The notes: generated by a model from the sequence alone, not told the origin. 64,000 nucleotides of DNA from Flavobacteriales bacterium (GCA_003499525.1 DNTB01000086.1:1-64000), one strand, 5' to 3'. Shown: positions 54,272 through 63,294, counted from the first letter of the stretch. Numbers and translations are program-made.

Positions 54272-54346
54272 GATCGTGTGCAAATATGCACAATGAGATA
54301 AGACAAAGCATGTAATATTTGCAGTGAAAACTTCACCTTTACTTTT

Positions 54347-55051
54347 GTGAGGAATATTACTCAAATAGGCGACAAACTGTATTTCCCGCCGTCATCAAAT
54401 GCCGATGAAGAAGGACTCTTGGCTTATGGAGGAGATTTATCGGTCGAGCGGCTGAAAATGGCATATTCAAAGGGTATATTTCCGTGGTATCAGGAGGGGT
54501 ATCCGGTGCTATGGTGGACTCCCAACCCTAGGTTTGTACTCTACCCACAGAGTTTTAGAGTATCTAAATCTCTGCGACAAACCATAAGAAATAAAGGATA
54601 TAGAATAACTATTAATCGGAACTTTAAAGCTGTAGTGGAGGGTTGTAAATCTCTACCAAGAAAGGGGCAGGAGGGTACCTGGATAACCTCCGATCTGAAA
54701 GTTGCATACCACCGATTGCACTTGATGGGAATTGCTCATTCCATTGAGGTTTGGCTGGAAAACGACCTGGCCGGAGGTTTGTACGGGTTATTATATGGAG
54801 ATGTTTTTTTTGGAGAATCTATGTTTACCCGGGAGAGGGATGCCTCCAAGGTTGCGCTGTACAATTTGTCCAAATTAATGGTCAACAATGGCGGAAAGCT
54901 TATTGACTGCCAGGTGTATACCAAACACCTGAAATCGCTCGGGGCCGTGCACATCTCTCGCAAAGAATTTGAACAAGAACTGTCTATGACAGCTAAAAAC
55001 TATAATTCGGACCCCTGGACAAATACTTTAAAATTTGAGGTAGTTACTTAA
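54347..55051 (+). CDS. aat: Leucyl/phenylalanyl-tRNA-protein transferase
   Basis: Adds Leu or Phe to N-terminal Lys/Arg/Met-type residues to create N-degrons. 234 residues, GTG start. Motifs: FPPSSNADEEGLLAYGGDLS, KGIFPWYQEGYPVLWWTPNPRFVLYP, HSIEVWLENDLAGGLYGLLYG, FFGESMFTRERDASKVAL and CQVYTKHLKSLGAVHISR. Adjacent to modABC with a 21-nt gap. Works with ClpS (38129). Confidence 0.95.
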   Translation: MRNITQIGDKLYFPPSSNADEEGLLAYGGDLSVERLKMAYSKGIFPWYQEGYPVLWWTPNPRFVLYPQSFRVSKSLRQTIRNKGYRITINRNFKAVVEGCKSLPRKGQEGTWITSDLKVAYHRLHLMGIAHSIEVWLENDLAGGLYGLLYGDVFFGESMFTRERDASKVALYNLSKLMVNNGGKLIDCQVYTKHLKSLGAVHISRKEFEQELSMTAKNYNSDPWTNTLKFEVVT

Positions 55052-55072
55052 TTTTGACCGTTATATCTTTTT

Positions 55073-55834
55073 ATGCATAACGCTTTTCAATTCCTCTTTA
55101 CTTTTATTCTTGCGCAAGTAATTTTCAGTTCTTGCTCTAAATCCGGTGAGGGTCATTTAACTGTAGCTATTTCTGCAAATGCTCGCTATGCAATTGAAGA
55201 GATTTGCGATACGCTTGAAGTGCAAGGGTTGAATATTGAAATAGTCATTGGCTCTTCAGGAAAGCTAGCTTCTCAGATTATAGAAGGAGCACCATTTGAT
55301 GTATTCATTTCAGCCGATATGAATTATCCGAAGGCAGTTGCTCAGGCTGGAAAGGCTTTGACTAGTCCGATGGCATACGCACGAGGAAGGCTAGTACTTT
55401 GGTCATGTCGCGAGAATGTTTCTCCTGATCCTACTTTTTCAAATTTGGAAGAACTTGAACATGTGGCAATCCCAAATACGGAGCTTGCACCTTATGGTCG
55501 AGCAGCAAGAGCATACCTTAAGGATATCGAAATGTGGGATTCCGTCTATCCAAAGCTGGTTTATGGGGAGAGTGTGGCACAAACCAATCAATTCATCTTT
55601 GCCGAAGCAGTTGATGTTGGATTTACCGCAATGTCTGTTGTAAAGGCACCAGACAATATCGGTATTGGGAGTTGGGTTGAGTTGCCTTTGGACTCATACC
55701 CTCCTGTTATTCAAGGACTTGTGATTGTTGATAGAGAAGGAAGATCGTCTCTTGCTGCTCAGTCTTTTGTGGATTATGTACTGTCTGAAAACGGACTTGA
55801 GATATTGAATAAATACGGTTATGATAAGCCTTAG
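55073..55834 (+). CDS. modA: Molybdate ABC transporter substrate-binding lipoprotein
   Basis: 253 residues. Signal with lipobox FSSC (VIFSSCSKSG). ModA core: LTVAISANARYAIEEICD, IVIGSSGKLASQIIEGAPFDVFISADMN (oxyanion-binding SSG and the SADMN motif), VAQTNQFIFAEAVDVGFTAMSVV. Binds molybdate or tungstate outside the inner membrane. Followed by modB after 3 nt. Confidence 0.93.
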   Translation: MHNAFQFLFTFILAQVIFSSCSKSGEGHLTVAISANARYAIEEICDTLEVQGLNIEIVIGSSGKLASQIIEGAPFDVFISADMNYPKAVAQAGKALTSPMAYARGRLVLWSCRENVSPDPTFSNLEELEHVAIPNTELAPYGRAARAYLKDIEMWDSVYPKLVYGESVAQTNQFIFAEAVDVGFTAMSVVKAPDNIGIGSWVELPLDSYPPVIQGLVIVDREGRSSLAAQSFVDYVLSENGLEILNKYGYDKP

Positions 55835-55837
55835 TAG

Positions 55838-56497
55838 ATGAATACTATCCTGATCACCGTAAAACTGGCCATCATCACTTCAGTGATACTGCTTGGTGTA
55901 GGTATCCCAATCGCATTTTGGCTGAGTAGGTCTAAAGCGAAAATTAAACCGATTGTTGATGCCTTGGTAGCCTTGCCTCTTGTATTGCCACCAACGGTAT
56001 TGGGTTTTTATCTACTTCTGGCGCTGAGTCCAGGGAGCTGGTTCGGGAGTCTGGCGGTGACAGTATTGGGCAAACCTCTGGTATTTTCATTTGAAGGTTT
56101 GGTAATAGGATCAGTATTATACAGTTTGCCGTTTATGGTTTATCCGGTACAGTCTGGTATGAAGGGACTGTCACCAAGGCTTTATGAGGCTGCACAAAGT
56201 TTGGGAAAAAGCAATCTACAAATTCTTTGGGATGTTGTCCTTCCGAATATCCGCCCTTCACTCCTGGCAGGTTTGGTGCTGACGTTTGCGCATACTGTAG
56301 GGGAATTTGGGGTAGTATTGATGATTGGGGGTAGCATTCCCGGAGAAACCAGGGTTGCTTCAATAGCTATATACGATGAGGTAGAAGCACTGAATTACAG
56401 CAGTGCAAATAAGTACGCCCTCATTCTAGTCGGAATATCATTTTTAGCTCTAACCCTGCTGTATTCAGGACAAAAAAGAATAAACCGCTTTTGGTAA
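55838..56497 (+). CDS. modB: Molybdate ABC transporter permease
   Basis: 219 residues, about five membrane helices. Motifs: LALSPGSWFG, LYSLPFMVYPVQSGM and the EAA-type coupling loop AAQSLGKSNLQILWDVVLPN. Length and order match ModB. One nt separates it from modC. Confidence 0.94.
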   Translation: MNTILITVKLAIITSVILLGVGIPIAFWLSRSKAKIKPIVDALVALPLVLPPTVLGFYLLLALSPGSWFGSLAVTVLGKPLVFSFEGLVIGSVLYSLPFMVYPVQSGMKGLSPRLYEAAQSLGKSNLQILWDVVLPNIRPSLLAGLVLTFAHTVGEFGVVLMIGGSIPGETRVASIAIYDEVEALNYSSANKYALILVGISFLALTLLYSGQKRINRFW

Positions 56498-56498
56498 C

Positions 56499-57173
56499 AT
56501 GCTCAGGGTATCAGTAAATAAGAAACTGAATGGTTCAGGTGGTATGATGGATCTGAGTATAGATTTCTCTGTGGAGAATGGGGAGTGCATAGCGTTATTT
56601 GGCCCTTCAGGTGCGGGAAAGACATCGATTCTACGGATGATTGCCGGTTTTTTGAAACCCGATTCAGGAAGAATTCAGATGAACGATCAGCTATGGTTTT
56701 CCAGCCGAGATAAGGCAAACCTTTCTTCAAGTTTGAGAAATCTGGGTATTGTTTTTCAGGAGAATGCCCTTTTTCCGAATATGACCGTCCACCGAAATCT
56801 AAAATTTGCTCTTCGTAATGGGCAAGGTGCTTCGCGGATTGAGGAATTCATGGAGCTCTTTGAATTGGAATTACTCAAAGACCAATATCCTCATGAATTG
56901 TCGGGAGGTCAAAAGCAAAGAGTTTCCCTCGCACGTGCAATGATTTATAACCCGAGTACTCTTCTCCTTGACGAGCCTTTTGCCTCTTTGGACGAACACA
57001 GTACTTCAAGACTTTCAGGACTCGTCCTGGAAATGCGACGGTCGTTTAACCCGTCTATCATTCTAGTTAGTCACAGCAGAAATGAAGTTAGGGATATCGC
57101 TCAGAGAGTGTTATGCATTCAGGAGGGGAGGGTGCTTCGCGACATCTCTATAGCTGAATTTCAAGCATTATAA
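56499..57173 (+). CDS. modC: Molybdate ABC transporter ATPase, short form
   Basis: 224 residues. Walker A GPSGAGKTSILR (near 34), signature LSGGQKQRVSLARAM, Walker B STLLLDEPFASLDEHS, and H in LVSHSRNEV. The usual C-terminal Mop/TOBE molybdate-binding regulatory domain (about 130 residues) is missing, so it is a domain-only ATPase. The stop codon overlaps the following hairpin. Confidence 0.92.
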   Translation: MLRVSVNKKLNGSGGMMDLSIDFSVENGECIALFGPSGAGKTSILRMIAGFLKPDSGRIQMNDQLWFSSRDKANLSSSLRNLGIVFQENALFPNMTVHRNLKFALRNGQGASRIEEFMELFELELLKDQYPHELSGGQKQRVSLARAMIYNPSTLLLDEPFASLDEHSTSRLSGLVLEMRRSFNPSIILVSHSRNEVRDIAQRVLCIQEGRVLRDISIAEFQAL

Positions 57174-57206
57174 CAGCGCCAAGTGGCGCTGTTATTGATT
57201 TTGTTG
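57172..57206 (+). terminator. Terminator after modC
   Basis: Arms AACAGCGCCA (57172-57181) and TGGCGCTGTT (57184-57193) pair over about 9-10 bp; the right side is followed by ATTGATTTTGTTG, a moderately T-rich run. The hairpin starts inside the modC stop codon. Confidence 0.65.
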
Positions 57207-57214
57207 TAGATATC

Positions 57215-57629
57215 TTAAAAGTGAAAGAAAAAGGAAATCTGAGTTGCATTTAGATCGGCATTGAATCCATATGTTTCAGTCTTTGTTTCATTATTTGAGC
57301 TGTCCGTGTCCGTTCTTGATTCGTATCCCAAGAGTCCTACAGAGGCCAGAACAGACCATTTTGAAGTAAACCAATATTGAACTCTGGGTCTCACTCCAAT
57401 ACCAAAAAAAAGTATAAGTGGTTTTAAAAAAGTCTTTATTGATAAACCCTGAGTCGTATTGTCCTGAACATTGGAAGATTCGGCATTTGCAAAAAACCTA
57501 AATCTGGTAGTCTTCGTCGCATATTAGTGAACTACAGGCTCAACAATCCACAAAGGTCCGGTCAATAGCTTTCTGAGTAGTTAAACTCATTGCTCCTAAA
57601 ACCCGAATAGCTGTTTAAATAGTTTTCAT
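57215..57629 (-). pseudogene. Decayed outer-membrane beta-barrel protein gene
   Basis: On the minus strand, an ATG at 57629 opens MKTI then TAA, with AIRVLGAMSLTTQ behind it, which looks like a broken signal peptide. A second block, open from 57523 to the TAA at 57215, has no start codon but reads as the last 103 residues of a barrel: FFGIGVRPRVQYWFTSKWSVLASVGLLGY, split by normal turns, and a final NATQISFFFHF ending in Phe. The middle of the gene is gone. Aromatic-ended strands and the terminal F are typical of Bacteroidota OMPs. Confidence 0.65.
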
Positions 57630-57744
57630 AGGAATTGTGATTTAGTAGTTACCCGAAAAGTATCCTGATTCTGAAGTTTTGGATTGTAGAACCGGAATAA
57701 AATTCTTCGGAGTAATGTGAGTATTACGCACGTTTTAAAGGATT

Positions 57745-57774
57745 TTGAAGCTTTCCTTTCAATTCTTTTCTTTG
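57745..57774 (+). promoter_or_regulatory. Candidate acs promoter
   Basis: TTG at 57745-57747, a 19-nt spacer and TTTCTTTG at 57767-57774 (one mismatch from TAnnTTTG). It lies 16 nt before the acs ATG. Confidence 0.45.
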
Positions 57775-57790
57775 GATAAAATATATTGAT

Positions 57791-59686
57791 ATGCCTAAGA
57801 TTACAACATTCAGTGGATATTTTCATGAATACCAAAAAAGCATCGTTCAACCCCAAAAATTCTGGGAACGAATTGCCGAAACTTTTCACTGGAAAAAGAG
57901 ATGGACCAATGTACTGGATTGGAATTTCGAAGAACCATCGGTAAAGTGGTTTGTCGATGGAAAGCTGAATATCACAGAAAATATATTCGAACGTTTTCTC
58001 TACACAAAAGGAGATCAACCGGCTATTATCTGGGAACCCAATAATCCTAAGGAGGCATATAGAGTGCTGACATACAGGGATTTGTATGAAGAAGTAAATC
58101 GATTTTCAAATGCCTTAAAATCTATCGCTGTAGTAAAAGGCGATCGTGTCGTTATTTACATGCCCATGGTACCTGAGGCGGCAGTTGCCATGCTGGCTTG
58201 TGCCAGAATAGGAGCAATTCACTCCGTTGTATTTGCAGGTTTTTCCAGCACATCCTTGGCCGATAGAATAAAGGATTGCAAAGCTAAAGTGGTTCTTACA
58301 AGTGACGGTAATTTCAGAGGAGCCAAAACCATTCCGGTAAAAGATGTAGTGGATGAAGCTTTGGAAAAATGTCCATCTGTGAAGAGCACCGTAGTGCTGA
58401 AAAGGACGAACACAGAAATCAATATGCGCGTGGGCCGTGATATGTGGTGGCACGATGTGATTGAAAATGAATCAACAGAATGTAATGCCGAAACAATGGA
58501 TTCTGAGGATATGCTTTTCATATTGTATACATCTGGATCAACGGGCAAACCCAAAGGAGTAGTGCATACTACAGGGGGGTACATGGTTTACACGAAATAT
58601 TCGTTTGAGAATGTATTTCAATATCAACAAGGAGATGTATACTGGTGCACTGCAGATATTGGTTGGATCACCGGGCACAGCTATATCATCTATGGACCTC
58701 TTTTGGCCGGTGCCACAACGCTTATGTTTGAAGGCGTTCCGACATTTCCTCATCCAGGGCGCTTCTGGGAAATCGTGGATAAACACCAGGTCAATCAGTT
58801 CTATACAGCTCCCACTGCGATTCGAGCACTTCAAACGCACGGAATAGAACCCATCGCACCGTTCAAGCTTGATTCGCTCAAAGTATTAGGTACTGTTGGT
58901 GAACCGATCAATGAGGAGGCATGGCATTGGTATCACGATCATATTGGAAAAAATCGTTGTCCTATTGTGGACACGTGGTGGCAGACCGAAACTGGTGGGA
59001 TTTTAGTTTCTCCCATTGCCGGTATAACTCCTACCAAACCTTCTTATGCTACGATGCCACTTCCTGGTATTCAGCCAGTTATTTTAGATAATGAGGGTAA
59101 CGAATTATTCGGGAATTCAGTGGAAGGCAACCTCTGCATCAAGTTTCCATGGCCCTCCATGTTGCGCACAACTTATGGTGATCATGAGCGCTGTAGACAA
59201 ACTTATTTTTCTTCTTTCCCAGGCTACTATTTTACCGGAGATGTTGTGCGCCGTGACGAAGACGGATACTATAGAATTCTGGGTAGAGTAGATGATGTCA
59301 TCAATGTATCCGGGCACAGAATGGGTACGGCAGAAGTGGAGAACGCCATCGATGAACATCCGCTTGTGATAGAATCAGCGGTGGTGGGCTATCCGCATGA
59401 TATTAAGGGACAGGGAATTTTCGCCTTTGTAATAGCCGATATGAGCCAGCGATCAGAGGAGAGTTTGATCCAGGAAATTCGCGAAACGGTAAATCGAATT
59501 ATTGGACCGATAGCAAAACCAGACAAGATCCTGGTAGTACCCGGTCTGCCGAAAACCCGATCAGGTAAGATCATGCGCCGCATACTACGAAAAATAGCTT
59601 CCGGTGATGCGTCAAATCTGGGGGATACCTCCACATTGCTGAACCCCGAAGTGGTCGAGGATATTAAAAAAGCAGCTGGGGTGTAA
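57791..59686 (+). CDS. acs: Acetyl-CoA synthetase
   Basis: Activates acetate to acetyl-CoA via acetyl-AMP. 631 residues. Motifs of the ANL superfamily: FILYTSGSTGKPKGVVHTTG near 247, WWQTETGG near 397, YFTGDVVRRDEDGYYRILGRVDDV near 480, and the C-terminal catalytic/acetylated Lys in LPKTRSGKIMRRILRK. A single gene with its own promoter; no acetate transporter nearby. Confidence 0.97.
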   Translation: MPKITTFSGYFHEYQKSIVQPQKFWERIAETFHWKKRWTNVLDWNFEEPSVKWFVDGKLNITENIFERFLYTKGDQPAIIWEPNNPKEAYRVLTYRDLYEEVNRFSNALKSIAVVKGDRVVIYMPMVPEAAVAMLACARIGAIHSVVFAGFSSTSLADRIKDCKAKVVLTSDGNFRGAKTIPVKDVVDEALEKCPSVKSTVVLKRTNTEINMRVGRDMWWHDVIENESTECNAETMDSEDMLFILYTSGSTGKPKGVVHTTGGYMVYTKYSFENVFQYQQGDVYWCTADIGWITGHSYIIYGPLLAGATTLMFEGVPTFPHPGRFWEIVDKHQVNQFYTAPTAIRALQTHGIEPIAPFKLDSLKVLGTVGEPINEEAWHWYHDHIGKNRCPIVDTWWQTETGGILVSPIAGITPTKPSYATMPLPGIQPVILDNEGNELFGNSVEGNLCIKFPWPSMLRTTYGDHERCRQTYFSSFPGYYFTGDVVRRDEDGYYRILGRVDDVINVSGHRMGTAEVENAIDEHPLVIESAVVGYPHDIKGQGIFAFVIADMSQRSEESLIQEIRETVNRIIGPIAKPDKILVVPGLPKTRSGKIMRRILRKIASGDASNLGDTSTLLNPEVVEDIKKAAGV

Positions 59687-59919
59687 GTTAGAATAGACTG
59701 TAACTCCTAATTCAATTACAACTCCTGCCAGCCGAAGATTCTGTGTCGTTTGCAGCCTATTTATCACAGTTCGCTTTTGGTTTCTTGAAGTCATAATTTC
59801 CGTTTTTCAGAAATCAAAACGATCCTAAAATTCATGATAAACTGGTTAAAAACCACCAGCGTCTACCTTGAGATATGGGCATTAGTAGAATAATAATGGA
59901 ATATGCTATTTCCCTTAGC

Positions 59920-60651
59920 CTATTCGACTTTTCTTATTCTGTCAACGTTTTTATTCATTAAATGTCTTACATAATTCTTGTAAACCCATTTTTTGAATGG
60001 ATTCAATTTTTGCTGATGCTGGTAATAAAAGTCGTCTGGAGTATCGAATAGTCCAAAGTCCTGGTTTATGCCTTTCTTCTGAATATAGGTGTCATTCATG
60101 TTCCACTCTACATCCGGCTCCTGGAAGCTGTCTGTATAGACTCCGTATCCGCAGAAAGTTGTTTTGCAATCGGGGAACTTTTTTTGTAACGCTGTCAAAT
60201 AAGCCTTGTCAAGAATAAGTCCTTCTAAATTGAACCATTCTCCATTTATATAAACTTCAACCCAACTGTGAAGAATGCTTTTCGGGGAAAGCTTGTACCA
60301 AATACCTGAGATAGCTCCTTTTTGAAGTGCTTTATGGATGGTGAAACCGTGCATTCTATTTGGAATATCCACTGCTCTAAGAAGAGCCATGAATAGATTT
60401 GCTTTGGTATTGCATTGACCATATCCGTCTCTCAGGACTTCTGACGCTGAAATACTGTCATCTTTGTTGTAGCCAAATTTGACATCGTCCTTTACATAAT
60501 TGTAAATGCTCTTTACCTTATCGGTTTCAGCCATGCTGTCCCACCCTTTTTCCTTTACTAATGTTTTTATTGATGGGTTATCAAAGTCTAGAATATCGGT
60601 TCGTTTCAAGTATTTTTTAAAATCCATTGACTTCTTAAGTTGCTGTTCCAT
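59920..60651 (-). CDS. Transglutaminase-like domain protein
   Basis: 243 residues, no signal peptide. The transglutaminase fold triad is visible: Cys in GYGQCNTKANLFMALLRAV, His in LHSWVEVYI and the acidic position in WFNLEGLILDK. The FTIHKALQ and YTDSFQEPDVEW parts flank it. Cytoplasmic proteins of this group are mostly of unknown function; some act as proteases or isopeptidases. It lies 48 nt behind an AraC-type regulator on the same strand, which may control it. Confidence 0.88.
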   Translation of the reverse strand: MEQQLKKSMDFKKYLKRTDILDFDNPSIKTLVKEKGWDSMAETDKVKSIYNYVKDDVKFGYNKDDSISASEVLRDGYGQCNTKANLFMALLRAVDIPNRMHGFTIHKALQKGAISGIWYKLSPKSILHSWVEVYINGEWFNLEGLILDKAYLTALQKKFPDCKTTFCGYGVYTDSFQEPDVEWNMNDTYIQKKGINQDFGLFDTPDDFYYQHQQKLNPFKKWVYKNYVRHLMNKNVDRIRKVE

Positions 60652-60699
60652 GTCACTTTGTTATTTATTGACGAAACAAAGATCATTTGGCCGACAACC

Positions 60700-61440
60700 T
60701 TAAACTTGAATAAAGTGGCTAATCTTCAAAAAAACGCGCGGACTAAACCCAAAATTTTCTTTGAAAGTCCTGCTAAAGTGGGCACTATCCGAAAAGCCAT
60801 TCTGATGGGCTATTTCTGTTAGAGACATCTTGCCAAAAGATGAAATACTCTTTGTTAGTTTATTCCATTGTTGTGCCCTTCTATATGTGATTCCTGTCTG
60901 TTCTTTAAAAAGGTGAAGGAAACGGCTCGATGAGAGATGACAGTGATTTGCGACTTCTTCAACAGGCACAATTTGCTCAGAATTAGCAGATAAATAGGCC
61001 AATGCCCTGTTGATTCTTTCATCTCCTTTATGAATGGCTGAGCTACAAAAACAGTTGTACTCATTTATTACTGAATTTAAGGCCGAAATAAGTAATTCAT
61101 TTTTATGACCTTCCATCAAAATACTTTTCATTTCCGTTGCTGGTACATGGTTTAACTCTTGTATTTCAAAGTTGGAAAGTTGATTCCAAAAATGCCCTAT
61201 TGAAGAAGCAGGATTAACTAAAAGCAGAAAATGATTGGAGTCAGAACTGACTTGATGTACCACATTTGGTTTTATTAGAATCGGTTTATCAGACTTAATG
61301 GTAATTTTTGATGTTTTGATGATCATAGGCCTACCGAGCGGAATGCTTAGTTGAATAGCATAGTGTCTGTGCTTTTGATTGTTATCAAATTTACCAATGA
61401 ACCAACCAAAATCTCTATCTATATGAATTTGATACTTCAT
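60700..61440 (-). CDS. AraC-family transcriptional regulator
   Basis: 246 residues. N-terminal part (about 1-140) looks like a cupin-like ligand domain (HYAIQLSIPLGRPMI). The C-terminal 100 residues hold two helix-turn-helix motifs: VEEVANHCHLSSSRFLHLFKEQTG and MSLTEIAHQNGFSDSAHFSR, then GFSPRVF. Possibly regulates itself and the transglutaminase gene downstream. Confidence 0.92.
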   Translation of the reverse strand: MKYQIHIDRDFGWFIGKFDNNQKHRHYAIQLSIPLGRPMIIKTSKITIKSDKPILIKPNVVHQVSSDSNHFLLLVNPASSIGHFWNQLSNFEIQELNHVPATEMKSILMEGHKNELLISALNSVINEYNCFCSSAIHKGDERINRALAYLSANSEQIVPVEEVANHCHLSSSRFLHLFKEQTGITYRRAQQWNKLTKSISSFGKMSLTEIAHQNGFSDSAHFSRTFKENFGFSPRVFLKISHFIQV

Positions 61441-62044
61441 TTTTCATGCTGGGTTGCACCCTGCGAATCAAGTGAGTTGCATGAGATGATTACGAATCAC
61501 TTCAGCACAAGATAGTTTCAAAAAAATGGAAGTTAAGTTACATATCCGGCATATTTTGGATGATATTTATTTCAATGATGCGGTACGGTAGCCTTTTCTT
61601 ACTATTTGATTCATATTAGCGTGTTTGAGAGAATACGTTGACAGCTCTGCGTTTCTAATCGGATTCTACGGGGATTGAACTATTGAGTGTTTCATTCTCT
61701 TATCCGTTTTGCTACACATTGAATTAAGAAATGGCCTCCTTTCAGTCGGCGATCCCCGATGTTTGTATAGTTACTGTGATGCTAAATCTTAATGATTAAG
61801 AATGAGTGGTAATTTACATTATCCTTTTTTGAATACACATGAAATACTAAGTTAGCCGCCCCGCAAAAAGCACAACACGAAATGCATATCTCCGGGCAGT
61901 CCAGTACTACCTGCTCTGGACATGTTCTATTGAGTTGGCTTAGATAATTATTCGCTTGATTTCCGATTTTGTCAGTTCTCCTGCCAATCTTCCTAAATAA
62001 TCAATAGGGGAATTAAGTGGGGTATAATCTATTTCTACTACCCT
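61441..62044. other. 604-nt gene-free region with a partial repeat copy
   Basis: No protein-like ORF on either strand. At 61731-61756 there is a 26-nt exact copy of the first part of the repeats at 62773 and 63107 (see below). Between HepT's stop and 61950 the minus strand continues the HepT frame for 33 codons (VVEIDYTPLNSPIDYLGRL and on) to a TAA; this may be a remnant of a gene. Otherwise nothing. Confidence 0.45.
61731..61756. repeat. Partial copy of the palindromic repeat family
   Basis: ATGGCCTCCTTTCAGTCGG followed by CGATCCC, identical to the left part of repeat copy 4 (63107). The rest of the unit is missing. Confidence 0.7.
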
Positions 62045-62383
62045 TTATTCCTTGAGCAATGAGGCCACTTCTGCTTTCAATCTGGGTAATTGATTTATAA
62101 CAATACTCCAAATCAAATCATCTGATATCCTGTCATATCCATGAATAATTCTATTTCGTGTTCCAATGATCTTTTCGGCATTATTCAATTTGAAGTTTTT
62201 GTCCCTCTTCAAAATTCTATTTACTGCTTCACCTATAATCTCTAAATTCCGTTCAATGGCTCTTTTTGTCTTGGTATCAGAGACATACTCTTCGAATATT
62301 CTTTCTTTGTTCTCGTAGTAACTCTGAATTTCCTCTATGGATTGTAGAATATCGAATAACCAAGCCTTTATTGAGTTATCCAT
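62045..62383 (-). CDS. HepT-like toxin (HEPN/DUF86)
   Basis: 112 residues. HEPN ribonuclease signature RX4HXY is present as RNRIIHGY near 85. In HepT/MntA type VII systems the Tyr of this motif is modified with AMP by MntA, which silences the RNase. Its start overlaps the mntA-like stop by 8 nt, the usual antitoxin-first order. It probably cleaves tRNA or mRNA when free. Confidence 0.9.
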   Translation of the reverse strand: MDNSIKAWLFDILQSIEEIQSYYENKERIFEEYVSDTKTKRAIERNLEIIGEAVNRILKRDKNFKLNNAEKIIGTRNRIIHGYDRISDDLIWSIVINQLPRLKAEVASLLKE

Positions 62384-62675
62384 AGATCAAATATTTTGAT
62401 GAGTCAATGGACTCCCTCAGGTATGGATTTCTAATGGCCTTGTCCTCAAGCAAATCGACTGGACGTTTCAATAAACTTTCCATTGCAGCCTTAAAATTGA
62501 AGTAGTTATCAGCATAATGATAAAGATCAACTTCGCTAAACTCGACCAACATGTCAATATCGCTTGTCTTTTTAAACTTTTCAGTAAGAATTGAACCAAA
62601 CACAAACAGGCGAGAGACACTATGGTCTGCACATAGAGCGATAATTTTATCGATATTCCTGTCAATAACCTTCAT
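62376..62675 (-). CDS. MntA-like nucleotidyltransferase antitoxin
   Basis: 99 residues. MNT motif GSX10DXD: FGSILTEKFKKTSDIDMLVEF (G28-S29, D40, D42 by rough count). Minimal nucleotidyltransferases of this size are the antitoxin of HepT/MntA pairs and modify the toxin Tyr. ATG start at 62675; no visible promoter box in the short upstream region before the repeats. Confidence 0.9.
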   Translation of the reverse strand: MKVIDRNIDKIIALCADHSVSRLFVFGSILTEKFKKTSDIDMLVEFSEVDLYHYADNYFNFKAAMESLLKRPVDLLEDKAIRNPYLRESIDSSKYLIYG

Positions 62676-62772
62676 AAATCAAAAGTACGAACTTGAATAT
62701 TCTTACCTAATAGCTTCTATGGGATCCACAATAGAATTGAGCAAAATGTAGGGATATAAATCGTATGAGTAG

Positions 62773-63294
62773 ATGGCCTCCTTTCAGTCGGTGATCCCTC
62801 TCGGTCCGTACAGGGAATCAATCCCGATTCCGTTGTTGCGGAATGCACTTCAATTTCTTGTAATTATGGTTATACTTCGAATGAAGGGATTACCTCACTT
62901 CGTTCGGTGATCCCTCTTGGTCCGTGCAGGGAATCAATCCCTATTCCGCTGTTGCGGAATGCAGTCTTTCATGTCGGCCTTGTTCTTTTTGGGATTACCT
63001 CACTTCGTTCGGTGATCCCTCTGCGTCCGTACAGGGAATCAATCCCGATTCCGCGGAGAGGTTGAATTTCGTTTGAACTTTCTCACCTTCATGAATCCCG
63101 GGTTGGATGGCCTCCTTTCAGTCGGCGATCCCTCTCGGTCCGTACAGGGAATCAACCCCGATTCCGCTGTTGCGGAATGCACTTCAATTTCTTGTACTTA
63201 TGGCGATACCTCAAATGAAGGGATTACCTCACTTCGTTCGGTGATCCCTCTGCGTCCGTACAGGGAATCAATCCCGATTCCGCAACAGCGGAAT
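62773..63294. repeat. Five copies of a mosaic palindromic repeat (about 65-75 nt each)
   Basis: Copies at 62773-62847, 62889-62963, 62994-63056, 63107-63181 and 63223-63294. All share GATCCCTCT, then a variable 2-nt part, TCCGTACAGGGAATCAATCCC and ATTCCGC-TGTT-GCGGAAT, a 7-bp hairpin (loop AACA in copy 5, arm lost in copy 3). The left 20 nt come in two versions (ATGGCCTCCTTTCAGTCGG and ATTACCTCACTTCGTTCGG). Copies 1-2 and 4-5, with spacers, form a 334-nt tandem duplication. No coding potential. Noncoding mobile or regulatory elements are possible. Confidence 0.85.

Noticed and set aside
62773..63294. Could the repeats be a CRISPR array?
   Set aside because: Unit length, variable spacing, internal duplication and the lack of cas genes exclude it.
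62773..63294. Could the repeats be integron attC sites?
   Set aside because: No integrase gene and no conserved GTTRRRY core at the ends; the units are more REP- or MITE-like.
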